Shown: positions 23,412 to 32,296, counted from the first letter of the stretch. The stretch: DNA of 37,354 nucleotides from Terriglobia bacterium (GCA_020072925.1 JAIQGA010000009.1:1-37354); one strand, 5' to 3'. Numbers and translations: made by a program. The notes: a model not told the origin generated them from the sequence alone.

Positions 23412-24281
23412 ACCGAAAAACAGCACTTCACAATCCGCGCGTCTTCCAGCCGACTTGACAAAGGCTTACTCGCCATACCGCAACGATTCAAGGACTGGTT
23501 TCCTGAGGAGAAGGGCGCGATCCAAATCGTCTTTGATGACGAAGACAAGCCAAAGTCGCTGACCTTTCATCCGTACGACCACGTAGTCAAGGAGAGCCGG
23601 ATATTCGGGCTCGGCCATTGGTTTTCCAAGCGGGACGTGCGTGAGGGAGACCTGATCTCACTTACGCTTGAGGACCCGGGCAAGCGGTTATACAGGATCG
23701 CGTTGGACCGCTACCTTCGAGAGCGGGAAGAGGAAGAAACCCGGCAGAAGTTTCAGGCTGCTCAAACCGATTCGGAGGCCGACGACCAACTGAATGCGCT
23801 GTCGCGCTTGACCAGAAAGCCCCTCCGTAACTTGGCCCAAGAGGAGTTATTGCATATCGCTCAGGAGTCGGCGCACAGGCCACGGCCGAGAGTGGTTCCC
23901 AGTGCGGCCGAGCGCCTTGAGGGCGTGCCGTCGGCCATTCGCATTCTCCTGCGCGAATTGCACGACGGGAGATGTCAGCTCTGTTCGTTCACCTTCGAGA
24001 AACGTAACGGCGAGCCGTACTTTGAAGTGCACCATCTCGACCCGGAGGTCGGACATCACCCGAGTAACCTGCTCGTCGTCTGTCCGAATTGCCATGCTCA
24101 ATTCGAGCATGCCGCAGTAAGCGATTTTAGATGGACTGGTGGGTGGCTGGTGGGGGTGACAATCAACGGCAAACGTCATAGTGTGCGGCAACCGCTTGCC
24201 CATGATTCGATAAAGAGGGGCGCCCTCGGCTTCCTCATTGTGCTTGCAGCCGCCCAAGTCGGGCGACTCTTGGTCCGGTAA
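23406..24281 (+). CDS. HNH endonuclease with N-terminal B3-like domain
   Basis: The 291-aa protein has an N-terminal domain (about 5-105) with SRIFGLGHWFSKRDVREGDL, reminiscent of the B3/EcoRII-N DNA-recognition fold. A linker of about 80 residues is followed by an HNH domain at 185-240: CQLC (190-193), FEVHH (209-210), Asn221, and CPNC with His230. These are the zinc-binding and metal-catalytic residues. The organisation suits a modification-dependent or restriction nuclease, acting on cytoplasmic DNA. The start is GTG 23406, which sits in a palindrome. A truncated nuclease-like ORF precedes it, so this may be the survivor of a restriction locus. No methyltransferase is present. Confidence 0.8.
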   Translation: MKTEKQHFTIRASSSRLDKGLLAIPQRFKDWFPEEKGAIQIVFDDEDKPKSLTFHPYDHVVKESRIFGLGHWFSKRDVREGDLISLTLEDPGKRLYRIALDRYLREREEEETRQKFQAAQTDSEADDQLNALSRLTRKPLRNLAQEELLHIAQESAHRPRPRVVPSAAERLEGVPSAIRILLRELHDGRCQLCSFTFEKRNGEPYFEVHHLDPEVGHHPSNLLVVCPNCHAQFEHAAVSDFRWTGGWLVGVTINGKRHSVRQPLAHDSIKRGALGFLIVLAAAQVGRLLVR

Positions 24282-24343
24282 GACATGCTCACCGCTTAAA
24301 TCGGCCTAGCCGACGGGGTCGGGTTTCAGAAAGGTGGTCGTAG

Positions 24344-24601
24344 ATGATTCGAGTATATTTCGTTTTCGAGGATCCGCTGGACCATGAAAAAGTGAACTTT
24401 TCGTTCGTTGACGTCCCAACGCGAGATCCGGAAAAGGCATTTGAGGCGGTTGAACAGGCTGCCGAATCCGGAGGACTCTGGAAGTTCCTTTATCCAGATG
24501 ACCCGGAGCACCCCCAGACGCTGATCGCCGACAAGATGGTCTGGCTCGATATCTCATCAATGCCTCACGAGACGACTGCCGATACACTCCTGGCGGTCTG
24601 A
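24344..24601 (+). CDS. Small protein of unknown function
   Basis: The 85-aa protein is not recognised. It is acidic, with no membrane segment; it begins MIRVYFVFEDPLDHEKVNF and contains a tryptophan in GGLWKFLYPDDPEHPQ. AGAAAGG lies 15 bases before the ATG. It is 62 bp after the HNH gene and converges on the DUF2293 gene with a gap of 36 bp. Confidence 0.55.
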   Translation: MIRVYFVFEDPLDHEKVNFSFVDVPTRDPEKAFEAVEQAAESGGLWKFLYPDDPEHPQTLIADKMVWLDISSMPHETTADTLLAV

Positions 24602-24637
24602 GTTGCTTTGCTGCCTTCTTCGAAAGTCGGGATCTGG

Positions 24638-25414
24638 TCAATAGGAGCTCGATCCCGGATCGCTCCACGGCAAGTAATCCTCTGGCTGGGAAGAATGCTC
24701 GCGCCCGAGTTCCTGCTCGGCGCGGTGGAGCGCCTCCGGGTCGATGAGGATTCCCTGGCGCTCGTACTGCTTGCGCGCGCGGCTGAATCGCACAACCACG
24801 GCGGCGAGGGAGCTGTATTTCCTCGCGCGGCGGGTCAGGGCGGCGTCGCCCCGTCCGAGATAAACCAATTGATCGAGGCCCGCGCAGGTGAGGCAGAGCG
24901 GCTGGTCAGCCTCCATGATGAGAAACCTTCCTTTGGGCAGAGGAGTCTTGCATTGCCCACATTGCGAATCGCCCACAATCCAGAAGACCACGATTTCCGG
25001 CTCCTCATTCAGTTTATTCCGAAGATTGTCAATTTCCTTCTCTGAGAGGGTCGAGTCGAAGTAGTGCGTTCGAAAAATCTTCTCAACTACCGGATCGTCA
25101 ACGGCACAAAATCGAAGTTCTTGTCTCCCACGCACGGTCCTGGCGAGAAAAGGGAATTCTTCCGACCGCAGACCCAGCTCCTGAGCCCATTCGTGAAGGA
25201 GGTGGATCGCGCGGACGATTTTCTCCGGATTGACCTGGAGGACCTGTTGAAGGCAGGGGAGGCGACCGCGGCGCCAGTCCTGAATGTGCGCTTGGGGTAA
25301 CCAGCCGAGGCGGTTGAAGAGGTAGAGAGCGCTGACGTAATGCTGGACTTCCAAGATTGTCTGCGCCGCGGTTCGCACCCGGTCTTCCAGATTTGCCTGC
25401 GGATTTGAGCTCAT
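24638..25414 (-). CDS. DUF2293-like zinc-binding protein
   Basis: The 258-aa protein has a central CGQCKTPLPKG ... CLTCAGL pair (C-x2-C twice) that should bind zinc, followed by RRARKYSSLAAVVVRFSRAR and QGILIDPEALHRAEQE, which match DUF2293. Function is unknown; the family is sometimes associated with nucleic-acid binding. The frame is open upstream to 25690, but that part covers the promoter/attenuator region of the cold-shock gene, so ATG 25414 is used. It is in a stretch with nuclease-related genes. Confidence 0.75.
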   Translation of the reverse strand: MSSNPQANLEDRVRTAAQTILEVQHYVSALYLFNRLGWLPQAHIQDWRRGRLPCLQQVLQVNPEKIVRAIHLLHEWAQELGLRSEEFPFLARTVRGRQELRFCAVDDPVVEKIFRTHYFDSTLSEKEIDNLRNKLNEEPEIVVFWIVGDSQCGQCKTPLPKGRFLIMEADQPLCLTCAGLDQLVYLGRGDAALTRRARKYSSLAAVVVRFSRARKQYERQGILIDPEALHRAEQELGREHSSQPEDYLPWSDPGSSSY

Positions 25415-25479
25415 CGTGCCGCTCCTCAACAGGGGAGAGTCTAGTTCACCTCCCGGCGCTTTGGGTGATAATTCCTCTA

Positions 25480-25491
25480 GCGCAAATGCGC
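25480..25491. repeat. GCGCAAATGCGC inverted repeat
   Basis: GCGCA-AA-TGCGC lies about 15 bases upstream of a TATACT-like hexamer (near 25500) in the region between the DUF2293 gene and the second cold-shock gene. Possible operator for either. Weak. Confidence 0.35.
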
Positions 25492-25552
25492 GAAAATGTG
25501 TATACTTACTTTGCTTGATCAGTTTTTGTGTCCCACAACCCGGGAAGAGAGT

Positions 25553-25585
25553 GGCCACAGGATGATTGATCTTGTGGCCTTTTTT
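25553..25585 (+). terminator. Terminator-like hairpin in the leader of the cold-shock gene
   Basis: GGCCACA (25553-25559) pairs with TGTGGCC (25573-25579), extended by a G-C and a G-U pair, and six T residues follow (25580-25585): a textbook intrinsic terminator on the plus strand. There is no plus-strand gene before it, but a TATACT-like -10 lies near 25500. It could therefore be a transcription attenuator in the cold-shock leader, about 67 bases before the start codon. Confidence 0.65.
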
Positions 25586-25652
25586 AGTTCCCGGACGGGG
25601 GAGCGAGAGCGGACAAGAAAATTCACAGAGTATAAGAGGAACAACGAACAAT

Positions 25653-25859
25653 ATGGACAAGGAACAAGGTACAGTGAAGTGGTTCAACAACGCGAAGGGT
25701 TATGGTTTTATCCAACGCGCGACAGGCGATGACGTTTTCGTTCATCACTCGGCCATCCAGGCCGATGGTTTCCGGTCGCTCAACGAAGGGGACTCGGTGG
25801 AATTTACCGTCACCAAGGGCCCGAAGGGTTGGCAAGCAGAGAACGTCACGAAGCTCTAA
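25653..25859 (+). CDS. Cold-shock protein (CspA family)
   Basis: The 68-aa protein is a second CspA-type RNA chaperone: start [23 protein letters not shown]1-like KGYGFIQ and RNP2-like VFVHHS. The upstream open frame to 25566 is leader, so ATG 25653 is used. A terminator-like hairpin sits in the leader and a GC-rich hairpin (25866-25895) follows the stop. It is paired with a small unknown gene. Confidence 0.95.
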   Translation: MDKEQGTVKWFNNAKGYGFIQRATGDDVFVHHSAIQADGFRSLNEGDSVEFTVTKGPKGWQAENVTKL

Positions 25860-25865
25860 AGCCCG

Positions 25866-25895
25866 GGGCGGCCCCTGCACCCGCGGGGGCCGCCC
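25866..25895. repeat. GC-rich hairpin after the cold-shock gene
   Basis: Arms GGGCGGCCCC/GGGGCCGCCC, 10 bp, loop 10, immediately after the stop at 25859. There is no T-run. It lies between the cold-shock gene and the small gene at 25914 and may act as a processing or stability element. Confidence 0.6.
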
Positions 25896-25913
25896 GTTCA
25901 GGGAAGTTCAACC

Positions 25914-26213
25914 ATGCACACGCAAATACAATACACGGGGTTTCAACTGAAACCGCGCGGAAGGGAATACTGCTATCGAGTGTTGGATCCCAAGTCGGAG
26001 GCTCGCGAGTTTACGCTGACCATTCCCAAGCGCGCCTTCGAGGACCGGCATTTTCCTTACCAGGACGGCGCCGACCTCTGCTATCAGAAGCTCCAGCGAG
26101 ACCTGCTGACCGAGACGGAGGAATTGCCCCTCCAGGCGCACATCGTCATCTCCGACCAGGAACTCGACGACTACCTCGCCAAACATCGCCCCGCAAAACG
26201 ACGCTCCTGGTAA
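25914..26213 (+). CDS. Small cold-shock-linked protein of unknown function
   Basis: The 99-aa protein is not recognised by name. It starts MHTQIQYTGFQLKPRGREYC, contains TIPKRAFEDRHFPYQDGADL and ends with a basic tail; there is no membrane segment. AGGGAAG lies before the ATG. It is 54 bp after the cold-shock gene with a hairpin between, suggesting a shared transcript and possibly a cold or stress function. Confidence 0.65.
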   Translation: MHTQIQYTGFQLKPRGREYCYRVLDPKSEAREFTLTIPKRAFEDRHFPYQDGADLCYQKLQRDLLTETEELPLQAHIVISDQELDDYLAKHRPAKRRSW

Positions 26214-26254
26214 TTCGCAAACGCACAACTTAGGGCTCGGGATGACACCTCGAC

Positions 26255-26376
26255 TGTCATTCTGAGGAGTGGAGCGACGAAGAATCCCGGCAGTTCAGAA
26301 ATGCGGACTGCGGAGATCCTTCGCTGCGCTCAGGATGACTATGCGGACTGCGGAGATCCTTCACTCAGGATGACAA
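26255..26376. repeat. Dispersed inverted-repeat element with partial tandem copy
   Basis: An 85-bp unit (26255-26339) begins TGTCATTCTGAGGAG and ends CTCAGGATGAC, with inverted ends and a GATCCTTCG/CGAAGAATC centre. A second partial copy (period 40, ATGCGGACTGCGGAGATCCT) runs to 26376. The same element occurs in opposite orientation at 34875-34958. Confidence 0.85.
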
Positions 26377-26416
26377 GCGAAAGGCGACGGCCTGGAACTT
26401 CGGATTTCAAATGGAG

Positions 26417-29400
26417 TTATTTCCCGCCGTTGGAGCCGTCGGCGAGGACCGGCGCGGGCGTGCGCTCGGGCGAGGAGAGTTCACCGGGGGCTTCTTCAAC
26501 TTTCCTCCCACGGCGCCGGCCGACCCATTTCTGGAACTGGTCGAGGTAGGTGTAGTAGACGGGCGTGATGTAGAGCGTAATCAATTGCGAGAAGATAAGT
26601 CCTCCGACCACGCAAAGGCCCAGCGGGCGCCGCGACTCCGAGCCCGCGCCGAGTCCGATGGCGATCGGCAGCGTGCCCATCAAGGCCGCAAACGTGGTCA
26701 TCATGATGGGCCGGAAGCGCACCAGCGCGCCCTGGTAGATTGCGTCGAGGGTGCTCTTGCCTTCGTTGCGCTCGGCGTCCAGGGCGAAGTCGATCATCAT
26801 GATGGCGTTCTTCTTCACGATGCCAATCAGCATGATGACGCCCACAAAGCCGTAAAGATCGAGATCCTTATGGAAGAGAATCAACGTCAGCAGGGCCCCC
26901 ACGGCCGCCGAGGGCAGGCCGGAAAGAATCGTGACCGGGTGAACGAAGCTTTCGTAGAGTACGCCCAGCACCAGGTAGATCACCAGCACGGTGGCGAGCA
27001 ACAGAATGCCCAAGCCCACCAACGAAGACTCGAACTGCTGCGCGGAGCCCTGGAACGACGCGCTGATATCGGCGGGCAGAGTCTCGCGGGCGATGCCGTT
27101 CACCTGGTCCACCGCTGTCCCCAGCGCCGTGCCGGGGCGCAAATTGAACGAGATGGTTACGGCGGGGAGCTGGCCGGAGTGATTCACCGCCAGCGGCCCG
27201 AGATTCTCGGTGAGCCTGGCCACAGCACTCAGGGGCACCAGTTCCCCGCTTGTCGAGCGGATATACAGCATCCGCAAAGCATCCGGGTCCATCTGGTATT
27301 GCTTTTCCAATTCGGCGATGACCCAGTATTCATTCGTAGGCGTGTAGATGGTGGAGATCTGGCGCGAACTGTAAGAGGTGGCCAGCGCATCTTCGATCTG
27401 AAACGGCGTCACGCCGAGCGCCTTGGCTTCGTCGCGGTCAATCTCGACGTTCACCTGTGGATTGGCGATCTGCAGGTCGGTGTTGACGTCCTGAAGTCCG
27501 GGAAGCTGGCGCAATTTGGCTTCCAGAATTTCCGCCTGCGTGTAGAGTTCCTTCGTGTCCGGCCCTTGCAGGGTGAATTGGTAGAGGCTCTTGGTGAGCT
27601 GGCCGCCGATGCGAATGGGCGGAGGGTTCTGCAAGAAAGCCATGATGCCCGGCACCGTAAAGAGCTTGGGTCGTAGTTCCTGGATTACCCCATCCGTGCT
27701 CAGATAGCGGTAGTCAGGATTGCGCGGGGCCTGCCGCATATGCAGCACGCCTTCCACCCAACGCGTGAACTGCTCGGAAACGGGCGGGTGCGGTTTCAGG
27801 TGCAGAAAGAATATTCCCGAGTTAATGCCGCCGCTCGGGCCGCCGGCGCCTACAAACGAAGACGCGTCCTGGATGTTGGGATCTTTGCGGATGATATTCA
27901 TGATGACGCGCTCGTGCGCGGTCATCGAGTCAAAGGAAATTCCCTGGGCGGCCTGCGTAAAGCCCACGATCAGGCCGCTGTCTTCGCTGGGCAGGAAGCC
28001 CTTGGGAATTCCCAGGAACAAATACACCGTAGCAAAGAGGATGACCACCGACGCCAGCAGCGTGGCAAAGCGGTGGCGCAAGACGCGGCGCAGGCTGGTG
28101 TCATACGCGTCGTGCATTCCCTGGAAGCCGCGCTCGAAGAGGTTGAAGAGAAATCCGTGTTCTTCCGATTTCGTCGGCCGCAGGAAGCGGCTGCACAGCA
28201 TGGGCGTCAGGGTCAGGGAAACAAGCCCAGAGACCAGCACCGCGGAGATGATCACCACCGAAAATTCGTGCAGCAGCCGCCCCAGGATCCCGCCCATGAA
28301 AAGCACGGGAATAAACACCGCGGCGAGCGAAAGGGTCATGGAAAGAATCGTGAAGCTGATTTCTTTGGAGCCGTTAAGGGCAGCCTCGAACACCCCTTCG
28401 CCGTGCTCCATGTGGCGCACGATGTTTTCGAGCATGACGATGGCGTCGTCCACCACGAAGCCCACGGAGAGCACCAGGGCCATCATCGAGAGGTTGTCCA
28501 CGGTGTAACCGAGCAGGTACATCACCGCGAAGGTGCCGATGATCGACATGGGCAGCGCCAGGCTGGGAATCACCGTCGCCGACACGTTGCGCAAAAAGAG
28601 GAAGATGACCAGCACCACGAGGCAGAGCGTCAGCCAGAGCGTGAACTTGACGTCGCTAACCGAATCACGGATGGACTGCGAGCGGTCGTAGAGTGTGACC
28701 AGATGAATCGAGGGCGGAATTTGCAGGCGGAACGCGGGCAGCAGTTTGCGAATGCTGTCCACGACTTCCACGGTGTTGGTGCCGGGCTGGCGCTGGATGG
28801 CCAGGATCATGCCGGCGTGGCCGTTGAACCAGTTCGCGGCTTTGTCGTTCTGGACGCTGTCGATCACCTGGGCGATGGCGTCCAGGCGCACCGGAGCGCC
28901 CTTGCGGTAAGCCACGATCATGGGGCGATAGGCCGCCGCGTCCGTGAGCTGGCCGTTAGCCTGGACCGTAAACGCTTTGTGAGTTCCGTAAAGCGTTCCC
29001 GTGGGCATGTTGACGTTGGCCTGCTGGACCGCCTGCATGGCTTCATCGATGCCGACGCCGTAACTGGCCAGGGCTTTGGGATCGAATTGCACGCGCACCG
29101 CGTACTTCTTCGCGCCGTACACCGCCACCTGCGCCACGCCGCTTACCATCGAAATGCGCTCCGCCATGAGCGTTTCCGCGTACTCGTCTGTCGTGGAGAG
29201 CGGCAGTTCTTCCGAGTAGACCGCCATGTAAATGATGGGCTGGTCGGCGGGATTCACTTTCTGATACGACGGCGGCGTGGGCATGTCCGGCGGAAGCTGG
29301 CCCTGGGTCTTGGCGATCATCGCCTGCACGTCCTGCGCGGCGGCGTCGATGTCGCGGCTCAAGTTGAACTGCAGGGTGATCTGCGTGTTCCCCTGCGTGC

Positions 29401-29650
29401 TCATCGAGGTCATCGAGTCGAGGCCGGCGATGGTGGAGAACTGGCGCTCGAGCGGCGTCGCGACGGAGGACGCCATATTCTCGGGGCTGGCGCCCGGCAG
29501 GCTCGCGCTGACCGCGATCGTCGGGTAATCGACATTGGGCAGGTCGCTGACCGGCAAATACCGGTAGGCCATGATCCCGAATAGCAGGATGCCCAGCATG
29601 ACGAGGGTCGTCATCACGGGCCGGCGAATGAAAGTCTCGGCAAGATTCAT
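26417..29650 (-). CDS. RND efflux transporter, MdtB/MdtC (HAE1) type
   Basis: The 1077-aa inner-membrane proton-driven drug exporter has 12 predicted membrane segments, two large periplasmic porter loops, the start AETFIRRPVMTTLVMLGIL, the DLPNVDYPTI motif, and the proton-relay helix with GFVVDDAIVMLENI (the Asp-Asp pair). It exports drugs or other amphiphiles together with an adaptor and an outer-membrane channel; no TolC-like gene is in the window. Its ATG overlaps the stop of the adaptor gene (ATGA at 29647-29650), so it is the second gene of a coupled operon. Very long antisense frames over it are shadows. Confidence 0.97.
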   Translation of the reverse strand: MNLAETFIRRPVMTTLVMLGILLFGIMAYRYLPVSDLPNVDYPTIAVSASLPGASPENMASSVATPLERQFSTIAGLDSMTSMSTQGNTQITLQFNLSRDIDAAAQDVQAMIAKTQGQLPPDMPTPPSYQKVNPADQPIIYMAVYSEELPLSTTDEYAETLMAERISMVSGVAQVAVYGAKKYAVRVQFDPKALASYGVGIDEAMQAVQQANVNMPTGTLYGTHKAFTVQANGQLTDAAAYRPMIVAYRKGAPVRLDAIAQVIDSVQNDKAANWFNGHAGMILAIQRQPGTNTVEVVDSIRKLLPAFRLQIPPSIHLVTLYDRSQSIRDSVSDVKFTLWLTLCLVVLVIFLFLRNVSATVIPSLALPMSIIGTFAVMYLLGYTVDNLSMMALVLSVGFVVDDAIVMLENIVRHMEHGEGVFEAALNGSKEISFTILSMTLSLAAVFIPVLFMGGILGRLLHEFSVVIISAVLVSGLVSLTLTPMLCSRFLRPTKSEEHGFLFNLFERGFQGMHDAYDTSLRRVLRHRFATLLASVVILFATVYLFLGIPKGFLPSEDSGLIVGFTQAAQGISFDSMTAHERVIMNIIRKDPNIQDASSFVGAGGPSGGINSGIFFLHLKPHPPVSEQFTRWVEGVLHMRQAPRNPDYRYLSTDGVIQELRPKLFTVPGIMAFLQNPPPIRIGGQLTKSLYQFTLQGPDTKELYTQAEILEAKLRQLPGLQDVNTDLQIANPQVNVEIDRDEAKALGVTPFQIEDALATSYSSRQISTIYTPTNEYWVIAELEKQYQMDPDALRMLYIRSTSGELVPLSAVARLTENLGPLAVNHSGQLPAVTISFNLRPGTALGTAVDQVNGIARETLPADISASFQGSAQQFESSLVGLGILLLATVLVIYLVLGVLYESFVHPVTILSGLPSAAVGALLTLILFHKDLDLYGFVGVIMLIGIVKKNAIMMIDFALDAERNEGKSTLDAIYQGALVRFRPIMMTTFAALMGTLPIAIGLGAGSESRRPLGLCVVGGLIFSQLITLYITPVYYTYLDQFQKWVGRRRGRKVEEAPGELSSPERTPAPVLADGSNGGK

Positions 29651-30840
29651 GAACTGCTTCCCTCGGGACTGGCCGTGGAGCTTTTGATCTGGACCTTGGC
29701 GCCCGGCTCGAGCCGCAGTTGGCCGTCGGTCACCACGGTTTCTCCCGCTTGCACACCTTTGGCGATCACCGTCTCGCCCGCCACGGTGTTGCCCACGGAG
29801 ACCACCCGATATTCGACGGTCCGGTCAGGCTTCACCACGTAGAGGTATTGCCCCTTCTGGCCGGTCTGAACGGCTTGCGACGGAACCACGACGGCTTGCG
29901 ATTGCACGGCCAAGTTCAATACCACATTCACGAATTGGCCCGGCCAGAGGCGCTTTTGAGGATTTGTGAAAGTCGCCTTCAGCTTGATCGTTCCCGTGGT
30001 GGCGTCCACCTGGTTATCGATGAAGGTGAGCACGCCCGCTTCGGGCCCGCGCGGGTCGTTGGGAGGGTTGGCCTCCACCCGCAACACGCCGCGGGCCTGG
30101 TATTGCTTGATCTCGGGCAGGTAAGATTCCGGGACGGAAAAAGTCACGTAGATGGGCTGAACCTGGTTGATGACCACCATCGGCGTGTCCGCGTTGGCCT
30201 TCACCAGGTTGCCGGCGTAGACGAGCAGGCTGCCCGTCCGGCCGTCCACCGGCGCGCCAATGGTGCAGTAACCCAAATCCAGTTTCGCCCTCTCCACCGC
30301 GGCTTGATCCGCGCGCACGGTGGCGTCGTAAGATTCCGCGGTGGTCATGAACTGGTCATACTGGTCTTTGGAGATGATCCCGGCTTCGTAGAGTTTTCCG
30401 TAACGGTCCACCTGGGCGTTGGCGTTCTTCTGCAGCGCCTGGTCGCGCGCCAGGTTGGCCTCCGCCTGCGAAAGCGCCGTTTGAAATGGCCGGGCGTCGA
30501 TCGTGAACAGAGTCTCTCCCTTGCTCACGTCTTCGCCTTGCCGGAAATGGACGCGCTCCAACTGGCCATCCACCTGGCTCTTGACGTTGACCGTCGAGTA
30601 GGCTTCCACGTTGCCAATCGCCGTCACTTCGACGGGCACGGATTTCACCGCCGCCTGCGCCGCGGTGATGGGCACGGCCGGCACCTGCATCTTGAAGCCC
30701 TGGGAATTCGCGGGCCGCGACGAGCAGGCGGGCAGGAGCAATAGCCCTGCGAGCGCGAGGCCTGGGACCAGTGAAGCGATCCCCCTTCGCGGGGCCGTAC
30801 GGAATCGACTTCGCTCGATCTTCGTAGCCAGAAATGGCAT
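29647..30840 (-). CDS. RND efflux membrane fusion lipoprotein
   Basis: The 397-aa periplasmic adaptor links the pump to an outer-membrane channel. Residues about 27-39 (LAGLLLLPAC) are a lipoprotein signal. Then come a barrel-sandwich segment VEAYSTVNVKSQVDGQLERV, the coiled-coil hairpin (ALSQAEANLARDQALQKNAN region), a lipoyl half and beta-barrel. The start ATG 30840 has GAGGAGAAAGG upstream; the earlier ATG at 30909 has no such site. A TetR gene lies 74 bp upstream on the same strand. Confidence 0.95.
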   Translation of the reverse strand: MPFLATKIERSRFRTAPRRGIASLVPGLALAGLLLLPACSSRPANSQGFKMQVPAVPITAAQAAVKSVPVEVTAIGNVEAYSTVNVKSQVDGQLERVHFRQGEDVSKGETLFTIDARPFQTALSQAEANLARDQALQKNANAQVDRYGKLYEAGIISKDQYDQFMTTAESYDATVRADQAAVERAKLDLGYCTIGAPVDGRTGSLLVYAGNLVKANADTPMVVINQVQPIYVTFSVPESYLPEIKQYQARGVLRVEANPPNDPRGPEAGVLTFIDNQVDATTGTIKLKATFTNPQKRLWPGQFVNVVLNLAVQSQAVVVPSQAVQTGQKGQYLYVVKPDRTVEYRVVSVGNTVAGETVIAKGVQAGETVVTDGQLRLEPGAKVQIKSSTASPEGSSS

Positions 30841-30913
30841 GTTGGCCTTTCTCCTCGATCGCCCCGGAACAGTCAGCCCGATGTATGATTGGACGCGCTT
30901 TTCCGGCAAATCG

Positions 30914-31567
30914 TTACGGGGTCTGGGCGGGCTTTCGGGCGCTGCGGCCGTTTGCGGTCAGCATCCCTTCCAACCAGATATCGGCAAGCGTCGCGCCGAC
31001 CTTTTCAGGGTCGAAGTGATGATAGCGTTTCCCGCCGAAAAGTTCCTGGATCAAAAAATGATAGAACAGCATACCCAAAAACCCGCGCGCCGCCAGCGCC
31101 GGGTCCACATCACGGAAAACGCCGTCGCGGATGCGCGCGCGAATGTAGTCCGCCAGCAATTCATAGTACCCCGCAATATGCGTCCGGAAGAACCGCTGCG
31201 AGAGCCTGTGATTCTCCAGGGCGCTGTACAGAAGCAATCGGCTGCGCCCGGTGTCTTCGCGGTTACGGCGAAGCACTTCGCCGGCCAGCCAGGTGAACAC
31301 TTCCCGCGGGTCCTCGGCTCCTTCCAACTTCTTTTGGAGTTCCTCGCAGCCTCTTGTCTTGCGGCACTTGTCGGCAATGACCGCCCAGTAGAGCGCTTCC
31401 TTGTGGGGAAAATGCCGGAAAATGAGCGCTTCGTTCACCCGCGCGTGCTGCGCGATCTGGCGCGTCGTGGTGCCTTTGAAGCCCTGCCGCGCGAACAACT
31501 CCAACGCCACATCAATGATCTGCCGGCGGCGGTCTTCGCCGGATATCCTCGTGCGCGCCCTGGGCAT
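30914..31567 (-). CDS. TetR/AcrR-family transcriptional regulator
   Basis: The 217-aa one-component repressor has an N-terminal HTH (about residues 14-60: ALELFARQGFKGTTTRQIAQ, HARVNEALIFRHF) and a ligand-binding C-terminal domain. It probably represses itself and the RND operon downstream on the same strand; drugs or metabolites would release it. The ATG at 31567 immediately follows a palindrome. There is no ribosome-binding site; the transcript would have a leader of only about 9 bases. Confidence 0.95.
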   Translation of the reverse strand: MPRARTRISGEDRRRQIIDVALELFARQGFKGTTTRQIAQHARVNEALIFRHFPHKEALYWAVIADKCRKTRGCEELQKKLEGAEDPREVFTWLAGEVLRRNREDTGRSRLLLYSALENHRLSQRFFRTHIAGYYELLADYIRARIRDGVFRDVDPALAARGFLGMLFYHFLIQELFGGKRYHHFDPEKVGATLADIWLEGMLTANGRSARKPAQTP

Positions 31568-31611
31568 AGTAAGTAATCACTTACTTTAGAATACTAGCGG
31601 CAGAACGTCAA
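31568..31611 (-). promoter_or_regulatory. Promoter and palindromic operator of the TetR gene
   Basis: On the minus strand TTGACG (31611-31606) and TAAAGT (31588-31583) are 17 bases apart. The palindrome AGTAAGTAATCACTTACTT (31568-31586) overlaps the -10 and start point and ends at the ATG, which fits TetR autorepression. Confidence 0.65.
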
Positions 31612-31773
31612 GGGAAGGTTTGATCCCCGAGGAGCAATTTGAGTCCCTTCCTCTGAATCCTCAGGCGTTTATCTTCATTTCAACCACAGCATCGCGAGGT
31701 TACGAATTGGCGCTTGGGCGCATCTAACAATTCCCATCCCTAGTCTCAGGGTACTGAATCTGTGAGGAGGAAT

Positions 31774-32271
31774 ATGCGAAACAAACTATTCTCTGTCGCT
31801 GTAGGTTTGATCCTCTTGGGTGTTGCGTATCCCCTGTTAACCCATGCCCAGTCTGACGAAGCGGGAGGAGTGCCGATCCTGGCGTTCAAGACGATGGTTC
31901 CGGTAACGGGGCCTTATGTTGGCATGGCCAACCCGATTCGGACCGTCCCAGGGGGCGGTCTGGCGTGGAAAATTGAGAACGGGAGCGGCGAACTCATGGC
32001 TGGTGGCCGATTGAGAGTTCGTACGCGGGGCTTGGTTCTCGTCAATACGGGCGCCAACCCCATCTCCATGTTCAGGGCCATCGTGAGTTGCCAAAGCATC
32101 GATAGTCAAGGCGCGCCGGATGTGGTTAACGTCTCGACCGATGCGTTCCCAGCCGATGCTGACGGCAACTCGCGAGTTGACACGAAGGTTGATCTCCCGA
32201 GTCCCTGCATCGCACCCATTGTGTTTGTTACGTCCCCGGGGGGTGCCTGGTTCGCTGCTACAGGCATGTAG
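31774..32271 (+). CDS. Secreted protein of unknown function
   Basis: The 165-aa protein has a classical signal peptide (residues 1-25, cleavage after THAQS-like region), then a beta-rich domain with two cysteines (VSCQSID and PSPCIAP) that may pair. GAGGAGG lies just before ATG 31774, so the GTG at 31762 is not used. Nothing identifies an activity. It is followed by a nested hairpin and stands alone. Confidence 0.75.
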   Translation: MRNKLFSVAVGLILLGVAYPLLTHAQSDEAGGVPILAFKTMVPVTGPYVGMANPIRTVPGGGLAWKIENGSGELMAGGRLRVRTRGLVLVNTGANPISMFRAIVSCQSIDSQGAPDVVNVSTDAFPADADGNSRVDTKVDLPSPCIAPIVFVTSPGGAWFAATGM

Positions 32272-32296
32272 GGTGTTTTACGGAGCGGCAAGTTGA

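Noticed and set aside
27740-29584. 614-aa plus-strand frame
   Set aside because: His/Arg-rich antisense shadow of the RND transporter gene.
29719-30744. 341-aa plus-strand frame
   Set aside because: Antisense shadow of the membrane fusion protein; His/Leu/Arg-rich with no domain.
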